A DNA stretch of 64,000 nucleotides, taken from positions 248,001 to 312,000 of the forward strand of contig BDDD01000021.1 of NCBI GenBank assembly GCA_001972305.1, given 5' to 3'. The translations under genes and the position numbers were made by a program. The DNA comes from Cephalotus follicularis. Its lineage: Eukaryota; Streptophyta; Magnoliopsida; Oxalidales; Cephalotaceae. Positions 57,052 to 64,000 of this stretch are shown piece by piece; positions within the stretch are counted from its first letter, which is position 1, and every line of letters begins with the position of its first letter. Below the pieces are notes generated by a model. It ran no database searches, was not told where the DNA came from, and was given only the letters and a program-made list of their open reading frames with translations.

Positions 57052-58059
57052 TCTGGCCTGCATTAACATTCCATTGTTATCACAGTATAAAGATACCGGA
57101 TCATCAATGCCAGGAACTACACCCAAATCTTCGATGAACTTCTTCATACATACACCTTCCTTGGCAGCTTCCGATGTTGCAATGTATTCAGCTTCTGTAA
57201 CTAAATCTGCAGTGGTAGGTTGCTTGAAACTCTTCCAGCTTACGGCACCATCATTCAAGGCAAACACAAACCCCGAGGTCGATTTTGAATCATCCACATA
57301 TGTTTGAAAATTTGAGTCAGTGCAACTCTCAATCTTCAAACCTTTTCCTCCATATATTAAGAAAATATCCTTAGTCCTACTAAGGTACTTGAGGATATCT
57401 TTGACAGCCTTCCAGTGTTGCTCACCTAGATCTGACTGATATCTGCTTGTAACACTTACAACATAGGCGATATTTGGTCTAGTGCAAAGCATAGCATACA
57501 TGATACTTCCAATTGTTGGAGCATAAGGAATGTGCATCATCCGCTATCTTTCCCCAGGTATCTTGGGAGACATCTGCTTGGAAAGTAAAATCTCATGACA
57601 GAGAGATAGGTAACCCCTCTTGGAATTTTTCATGCCAAAACGCTTTAGCACTCTGTCAATGTACAAAGACTGGGACAACCGTATCATCCTTTTTTATCTA
57701 TCCCTATAGACCTTTATACCTAGGATATAGGAAGCTTCTCCCGAGTTTTTCATGGAGAAAACTGTGAATAACCAGGCCTTTAAGTTAGACAACATGATCA
57801 CATCATTTCCTATAAGGTGTATGTTGTCAACGTACAAGACCACAAAGGTCACTGAGCTCCCATTAAGATTTTTGTACACACATAGTTCATCTCGATTCTT
57901 TATCAAACCAAACTCTTTGATCGTTTCATCGAATCGAATGTTCCAACTTCTCAAAGCTTGCTTTAGTCCATAAATGGACTTTAGAATCTTGCACACTTTC
58001 TGGTCCTCACCAGTGGATATGAAACCCTCAGGCTGGGTCATATATATTATTAGATAGGA
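57052..58059 (-). pseudogene. CP reverse transcriptase C part and RNase H
   Basis: Minus strand, one frame. RT: MTQPEGFI at the right, CKILKSIYGLKQALRSW, then the catalytic motif as YVDNI (near 57823-57831) in place of YVDDI. RNase H: DILKYLSRTKDIFLIYGG, SKSTSGFVF, TEAEYIA and YCDNNG, then S4. Stops near 57694 and 57541. Copia RNase H follows RT and ends the polyprotein, as here. The RT start beyond MTQP is lost: sequence similarity stops near 58053 and X2 begins at 58060. Confidence 0.88.
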
Positions 58060-58147
58060 TGACCCAACAAGCCATTGGATGGGTTTTTCGTTTTGTATCT
58101 ATCCTTGTATATAAACAATCTTATTCTTGATATATGACACGTGCTAC
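58060..58147. repeat. X2, LTR-like repeat copy 2, first part
   Basis: Starts TGACCCAACAAGCCATTGG, the same border as X1. It runs to the S5 target duplication GCTAC (58143-58147) and resumes at 61995. It cuts the CP RT. Confidence 0.6.
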
Positions 58148-61100
58148 TGTAACACCCCGTGTTATATTTTGGAGTATGATAATTTAAGAGTGCATTTTTG
58201 GATATGCATGCTATGTATAATAAATTATGAGATATTGGTAAAATTTAGGGCGTTGCATTAATGGATTTCTAAGCTAACTTGTTGGAGTTTATTATGGGAT
58301 AATTCTTAAGATGAAATGGTATTAAATTTTATTGTGGGTTAAAATTCTAATTGGACTATGTTAATTAGATTATGTGTTGAATACATTGATTTAAGGCCCA
58401 AGACATTTAATCATAGAGCATGGTTGAATTATGTAAATAAATTAGGGCCTAATTTTATGTATTTAACTTTGAACTATGGCCCAAAAACATTAAACCTTAA
58501 CCCAGCCGAAATTTCAATGTATTAAGACCCATTAGACATCTAGTTATTAGTTGATTTCTTAGCACTCTTGGTATATATATATATATTGATAAGAGTGGGC
58601 CCATTTTTTTTAGTGTAGCCGAATTAAGTAGTGCAAATGTCCCAATTTCTTTCTTTAACTCATAAACATTGGCCCAACACCATTTTCTCCAAGGCTCTTA
58701 GACTAATCTACCCGTTTCTTAGAAGAAACAAAAGGAGACAACGGCACCTTCATTTTACTCATTCTTCTCATAGCCGAAGTTCTATTGTCTTGAAAAGCTC
58801 TCAATTCTCTCAAGCTTTCTCCAACACTTCTTCAAGATTCTAAGGCTAGAATTGAATCTTCTTCATACTTCTACCATAAATTAGTAAGTTCTCTACTTTT
58901 ATTTCATGTTGGTATAGTTGCAGAAATTTTTATATTTTGTTGAATTATGGCATAGTGATGGAGAATTGTTATGTATATAGTTAAGATTGTCCATGAGAAG
59001 TAAAGAATTTGAAATTTATTTATTCCACTTTGATGTCCTTAAAAATTCATTTTTTTTAGGAATAAGAAAAGCTGATTTTTTATTTTTTATTTTGGCTAGT
59101 GATGTTTATATGATAGTAAAAAAATTGAAGTATGAAAAGTGTGGTTTAGTCTTCATTTTTCTTCATAAATTTCTGGTTATTAAAGGAAATTGGGAGGTTA
59201 TAATTGGTGATAATTCTTGGAATGTTTGAGATGTTAAATAAGTGAATACTGTAATATTATAATGCTAAAGTGTTCTTGCAAAATTTCTGGTTTGTAAAAT
59301 TTTGTTTATCAGATTGTCAACAACTTTTTGACTTTTTGTTTTGATCATATCTTGTGTTTTAATTATTGTTTTGAACTGAAATTTTTATATGTTAGTCTTC
59401 CACGAGTCTAGTTACTGCCCTTAAAATTTCAATTCGATTGGATGAGCAGATCTCTATCAAATAATTTATTTTTGTGGCTGGGTCAAGCATGAAATTTCTA
59501 TTGTGGTAGATTTGTACCGTCTTGTTTCCTTTGCTCTATCTTGTTCTCTAACCGTCATATCAACTTCATTTCGAGATATAATATTTTTCTACATGTCTAG
59601 TTTATGTGTGCCAAAAATCACTTCACTAGAATAGTTGAATTGAGTTATTAGTGCATATCGGTAACTTTAGCCACCATTTCGTCGAAATGACGTTTTAGTC
59701 ACTTTTTGGACCTAGAGTGGTCCGATTGACTTGAAAATTTAATGGTAGACCTTAGGATAGGTTTAAATATTACCTGTAAAGTTTAGTGCCAAACGGACTT
59801 GGTTTAGACCGAAAAGTGTGAAGTTACGCTAAAATCGTTTTAAAACGGTAATTTTACAAAGGAGCTTATAGCTCTGCTTATCGGTTTGAATTTATTTTTG
59901 AGAAGCAGGATCCTAGCTACGTTTAAACACATTCCTGAAAGTTTGGTTTCAAACGGATATGATTTTGGACAAAAAGTCTCATTTTTGCAGTTTTTACGGA
60001 AAAGTAGTTCAAATCTTAGTTTTTCAAAGTAGCTCATAGATCCGGTCATCGGTTTGATTTTATTTTTCAGTGGTAGACTCTTGGGTAGGAATAAACACCG
60101 TTCCCAAAGTTTCAACTACATTGGATCTTTAAAAATGGTAAAACGGTGTTAACTTATGTTTTTGCGGAAAACTCGTTTTGCAATGACTTTACAAAGGAGA
60201 CTAAAGCTCAGCTTGTCGGTTTCACTTGATTTTCGAATGACAGAATACTGGGATCTTTTAATTATGATCTGGAAAGTTTCACTTCAATACGACATGCTAA
60301 TACATAAAGTAGCTCATATGTGCATTTCATGCATTCTATATGTTTAAGCGTAGGAAACGTAATTAATGAGATATCTATATAATGCTATTGTAGACAAGAA
60401 TCCTGTATCCGATCCGGAGCAATCGGGGGCCTAGTCCGCAGTAATCGACTTCAAAAATCAGTGAGTGGGACATTCCCTTCCTTTATTTTATTGTCTTTGA
60501 GACTCTTGTATCATATGTGCCCTTTTGTATTCATGATTTGTGATAGTCCGATCGGGATTTGGATCCCGTATTTCATTTCGATACTCATTATTTCATTGTT
60601 GTGATATGCGATACTTGTGATGTATATATGGTTATTTTGACTCTGGGTGTCAATGTCACCTTCCCTTGTGATTATCATTATGGTATGTGATATTGTGTTT
60701 TATATTCTGATGCTGGTACCCTTATAGTGTTGCTTACATGTACACCCATCATAAAGGGTGGGATACATGTCGCTTACACGCATGCCCTTGGTGGTTTTGG
60801 GGTGCGTGCCGCTTACCATAGGCACTCTGCACCGGTGTATGAAGGATGATGTACACATCCGGTAGCCTATTGGCCTGATATTTTTGCTGCAGCTATTATT
60901 ATATGATGATGGTATATATATGATTATAACATTATAGTTGTACCGGCATCTCTAGATTTTGTGTTATGTGGGCACATTTCTTGAGTTCTGACTGTTTTCA
61001 TTGAATTTACTTGTTTATATCTAGAGTTTGTATCCTTTCTTTTGATTATGTCATTTACTTTTATTGTTGAGTTTTTAAGTTGTGGAGACTTATTGTAATG

Positions 61101-61994
61101 AAATTTCTTCCTTGTGTTTATTTGAAATTATCTTTGGAATATATTTTGATTATGATATATTTCCTTCAGCACATCTCGATTCTTGAGGGATGTATCAGGG
61201 AATGCCTTGTCCCTACTCACTTAGTCATTTGGACTAACCCCCTCACAGATTTCTTTTGCAGTTAAAGTAGCAGCGAACGATCCAGTTATTCCACTAGTAC
61301 GATAGTAGCAAGTCTGGAGGTAGACCACAGGCCTAAGCACCATTCACTGGCAGTCATGGCCGGTTCCACATGCATACATTGGGTCATTTTGGGTTATCTT
61401 ATTTTGTTATATGAGATAGTTAGTACTAGCTGTGTTACTGTCCCGTTTTTGAAAAATTGTGATTATATGGTGGTGTGATGAGACAGGTATTATTTTGATG
61501 ATCCTGTGACAAAATAGAACTAGAATGAACTGTTGATTCCTCCTTCGGGAGTGTGGAATATATAAACTGTGATTTTCCTACAGGTGAAACTTTTGAGAAA
61601 TGTCCATTTTTAGGGGGAACTCTTGCAGTTTTTCTGCAGAAATTCCACCCTATTAAAATGGACAAATAAATAAATAAATCATTATAATTATGTGTTTAAG
61701 AAGGAAATGTGACATTAAAATGATGCTAATGGATTTAAAGAGGTCAGAAATGTAAGTAAACAACGAATCTTCAGGTAATAAGTTATAAAAACTAATGGTT
61801 GAATATATGGTTAACATGATAGGAGAGGAATTATGTTTAAGTTATTGTAGAAACGCCACTGTTAAGCGTGCTCACGCGAGAGCAGTTTTATGATGGGTGA
61901 CTATCTGGGAAACTGTGTTAAGTGTAGCGTAGTTAGTTTACTATAAGGCATGACTTGTCGGTTAGGGGTATGGTTACAGGGACGGGTCGTGTCA
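58148..61994 (+). mobile_element. Solo LTR S5 (gypsy type, 3.8 kb)
   Basis: Starts TGTAACACCCCGTG, ends GGGTCGTGTCA, flanked by perfect GCTAC duplications (58143-58147 and 61995-61999). No coding. It shares a CTCCTTCGGGAGTGTG stretch near 61545 with S1 (4454), and a GTGAGTGGGAC stretch near 60462 with the fragment at 1-880. Contains degenerate units of about 165 bp (59640-60300) and GCTTAC/GGTACC-type repeats near 60715-60830. Short open frames have no domains. Confidence 0.88.
59640..60300. repeat. Degenerate units of about 165 bp in S5
   Basis: CAAAGGAGCTYATAGCTC..CTTATCGGTTT recurs near 59858, 60026 and 60191, each followed by a TTTTCGA-like block, AGAMTMCTGGG-like block and a CCTGAAAGTTTCRYTTCAA-like block. 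An earlier, more diverged unit starts near 59690. Comparable to the units in S4. Confidence 0.72.
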
Positions 61995-64000
61995 GCTACT
62001 TTGTTTATATTATTTATGGCAATATCACTTGTGTTTTATCACATAATTGAAGTAGTTTAATATTTCCCTACTTACACTTGTGATGTCCTGACATAAGATT
62101 GGATGCTAAGCATGGAGGCAGTGAGATTGGCTACCTTATTCCTTACGTCGAAATTAGTTCCACGTCATAGGTTCACTTTGTGGGCATTAGTGAACCGGAT
62201 AGACTTGCGCGTATGTTGCTTGCTTTTGGAATTGGAGGATGGATTCTCTCACTACCATCTGTGTTAGGACACCTGGGAGCGTGTACACTGAACTGGAGCC
62301 GCGTAGGAGACACTATTTGAATAGTCGTTATTCTCGTGTCAGTTGTGACTCCTACTTGTTGCGGGTGTATAAGTGCCAGTCACTTAGCTAGTTTTTCGAA
62401 CTCGTATGATCCTTAGACCTGAGCGACTACTCTATATTGTATGGAGACAGTTATACTTTGATCTCCACCTTACCCAGTTCTTGCGCAGGGCTGGCAATCG
62501 GGTTGTCTTTGGGTATGATTGACTCTATACGAATGTAAGCGAGTACACAATAAGAAATTGTAACTCCTGAGCGAAGGCGATCGGCTCTATCATGGTCTGA
62601 TTGCACTGTGGACTTATGAAATCCTTGGCCAAGGTTTATGTGGAATGGAAATTAGATTTTTGGAGAGTCTACCAAAGATCCTAGTACTGATCATATATTT
62701 TAGGCATTGAGGTATTATCTAGGGTTGACACGTATCCTTACCCTAGATCTCAATCGGGGTCAAGTATGACAAGAGATTATAGTACACGCGAACTGACAAC
62801 TTAGAAAGTCTCGCGTTACAGAGGTGTGAAATAAATTATGAGAAAATTAATTAGATGAATTTTTCATATGGATAATATTGGATATTAGTCCGGGAGCATT
62901 TAAATAGGTCTGGGACTATTTAGAATGGGTTAACCATACCATAGGGGCATTTTGGTAATTTATGAACACTACCGATTATAACAGAGATTTTACTAGGGTC
63001 CTTCCCTGATAATGATTAGTTCATAAATATGTTGGACATATTAAGTCTTGGTGAAATTTATAAAATCAAATATCGGTTAAGTGGATTTTGTGATTTGTGG
63101 AAACACATTTAGTTGATCTTACTTAATCAATATTCGAAGGGAAATGTGCTAATACTAATATGAGTTGGACTAAATGTGTTTGTATGACCAGCCTTCAAAG
63201 CGTTGACGCCTTTTGGAAAAACGTCGACACTTAAGCCACGTCTAAGCGTCAATGCCTTGTGGAAAGGCGTCAACGCTTAGCCTGTCTAAGCGTCAACGCT
63301 TTTGGAAAAGCGTCGACGCTTAGAAAGGCAACGTGGGCGCACATCATGCGCGCAATTCTCTCTCCCACTCCCAGCATCTTTCTCTTGTCTAAGCATGATG
63401 GGAGCACAGTTTTGGAATCATGGGGTCATGTTTTTTTTAGAGAGAACACCAGGATCCAAAATGATGGATGAGTGGGGTTGTGGGATGCTAAAATCTAGGC
63501 TTATGGCGTGCAACATTGAGAGAGAAAGGGGTTGGCATATGGTCTTGTTTTTTCGGGTCTGTGATCAGAGGAATTCAGTACAAATCCTTTTTGAGATTTC
63601 TTCACCAAGTTTGTTGCTTATCTAGGGTGAATTGCCATTAACTATCTTAGTTAATTTCGATCTTCTCTTTGTGAGCTATGTGAGAGAGAGAGAGAGCAAA
63701 AACAAAGTCTGTTTTGTGGATAGTAGCTGCTGGCGTTTTTTAAGCTTGGTGACTTGGAGGAACTTGAAGTTTCAAAGGGAATATACTCAAGCTAGTAGCG
63801 GCAAAGAACGAAGGATCCATCACCATACGGTATGAACTCCTTGTCTCTCTCTATCTTGCAATGTTTGTGTATCACCATTGCATGCATTGGTGATGCCGAT
63901 TCATTTATGACTATGTTGTGGTGATCCTTTGCCTGTGGATTCACTATTTTGGACCTTGTTTTATGGTGTTAAAGTTTAACTTCCGCTGCATTATGTTTAG
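61995..64000. repeat. X2, LTR-like repeat, second part to window end
   Basis: Matches X1 until about 62285 and then continues past the point where CP interrupts X1, so X is longer than 2 kb. No gene is recognisable over the 2 kb. A GCGTCRACGC motif cluster lies at 63195-63325. The end has CTTCCGCTGCATTATGTTTAG-like wording common near the 3' ends of plant LTRs (given only in part). The other border is outside the window. Open frames at 63259-63835 lack known domains. Confidence 0.5.
63195..63325. repeat. GCGTCRACGC motif cluster in X2
   Basis: Six copies: variants of AAGCGTTGACGCCTTTTGG, ACGTCGACACTTAAG, GGCGTCAACGCTTAG and AAGCGTCGACGCTT. The last, near 63310-63323, is a perfect 14-base palindrome. 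Confidence 0.78.

Larger units (their letters stand above)
26232..58059 (-). mobile_element. Copia element CP (minus strand), interrupted and cut
   Basis: Left LTR 26232-26932 plus 52957-53972 (about 1.7 kb), then polypurine tract, RNase H and reverse transcriptase reading leftward, ending at 58059 where X2 begins. LTR ends on the minus strand are TGTTAGAGATAAAG and GGTTCCAACA. The LTR is split by E3 and the RNase H by S4. Upstream copia parts (gag, protease, integrase, RT start, other LTR) are not in the window and may lie beyond X2. RT-RNase H order at the 3' end is diagnostic of copia. Confidence 0.82.

Noticed and set aside
54192-57056. A target-site duplication for S4
   Set aside because: CTTAG and TCTGG do not match well enough; the solo LTR call rests on its termini and its position in the copia RNase H.
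58987-59229. An 80-codon plus-strand frame in S5
   Set aside because: Low-complexity, Phe and Lys rich AT-driven frame inside a solo LTR with no similarity that I recognise.
63259-63835. Plus-strand frames near the window end as a host gene
   Set aside because: They overlap each other, begin in the GCGTCRACGC repeat cluster and show no domain; X2 repeat sequence is the simpler reading.

Overview
The window is plant nuclear DNA, most likely from an angiosperm with a large, repeat-rich genome (probably a eudicot; the sequence does not fix the species). Nearly all of it is LTR retrotransposon sequence. The only non-LTR gene relic is a broken FAR1/MULE-transposase-type gene (1151-1188 and 4723-5944, minus strand). 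I see no intact host gene, tRNA, rRNA gene or CRISPR array. Labels used below: E1-E5 are Ty3/gypsy chromovirus elements, CP is a Ty1/copia element, S1-S5 are solo LTRs, X1/X2 are two copies of an unclassified LTR-like repeat, and U1/U2 are unclassified insertions.

Layout from left to right. LTR debris (1-1150) and solo LTR S1 (1189-4722) break the FAR1 relic, and E2 (minus strand, from 5945) interrupts it. The left LTR of E2 is split by E1 (plus strand, 6388-17713), the most complete element: two LTRs, primer-binding site, gag-pol and polypurine tract. The integrase of E1 is split by copia-like solo LTR S2 (12747-13840). The pol of E2 (19632-24567) is split by U1 (21991-23424), and its right LTR runs into X1 (25833). 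CP (minus strand) sits in X1 from 26232. The CP left LTR holds E3 (minus strand, 26933-52951). The E3 left LTR holds E4 (plus strand, 26987-40177). E4 holds a 5S-rRNA-bearing TRIM solo LTR (30759-31165), the GC-rich insertion U2 (about 32376-33064) and E5 (minus strand, 34365-38984). E3 also holds S3 (45817-48632). The CP coding region is split by S4 (54197-57051) and cut by X2 (58060 to the window end), which holds S5 (58148-61994).

The order follows from flanking target-site duplications. Clean ones: ACGAG for S1, ATGTC for S2, CATAA for E3, GAATC for the TRIM, AATCC for S3, GCTAC for S5. One-base-mismatch ones: E1, E5 and U1. The deepest chain is FAR1 relic > E2 > X1 > CP > E3 > E4 > E5, six successive insertions.

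All retrotransposon genes are inactive. In E1, E2, E3 and E5 most in-frame stops look like C-to-T changes at glutamine or arginine codons, as expected of heavily methylated elements. The most unusual signals are arrays of a short motif with a GTCGAC-like core that recur in several apparently unrelated LTR families, and two small hairpins conserved across LTR families.
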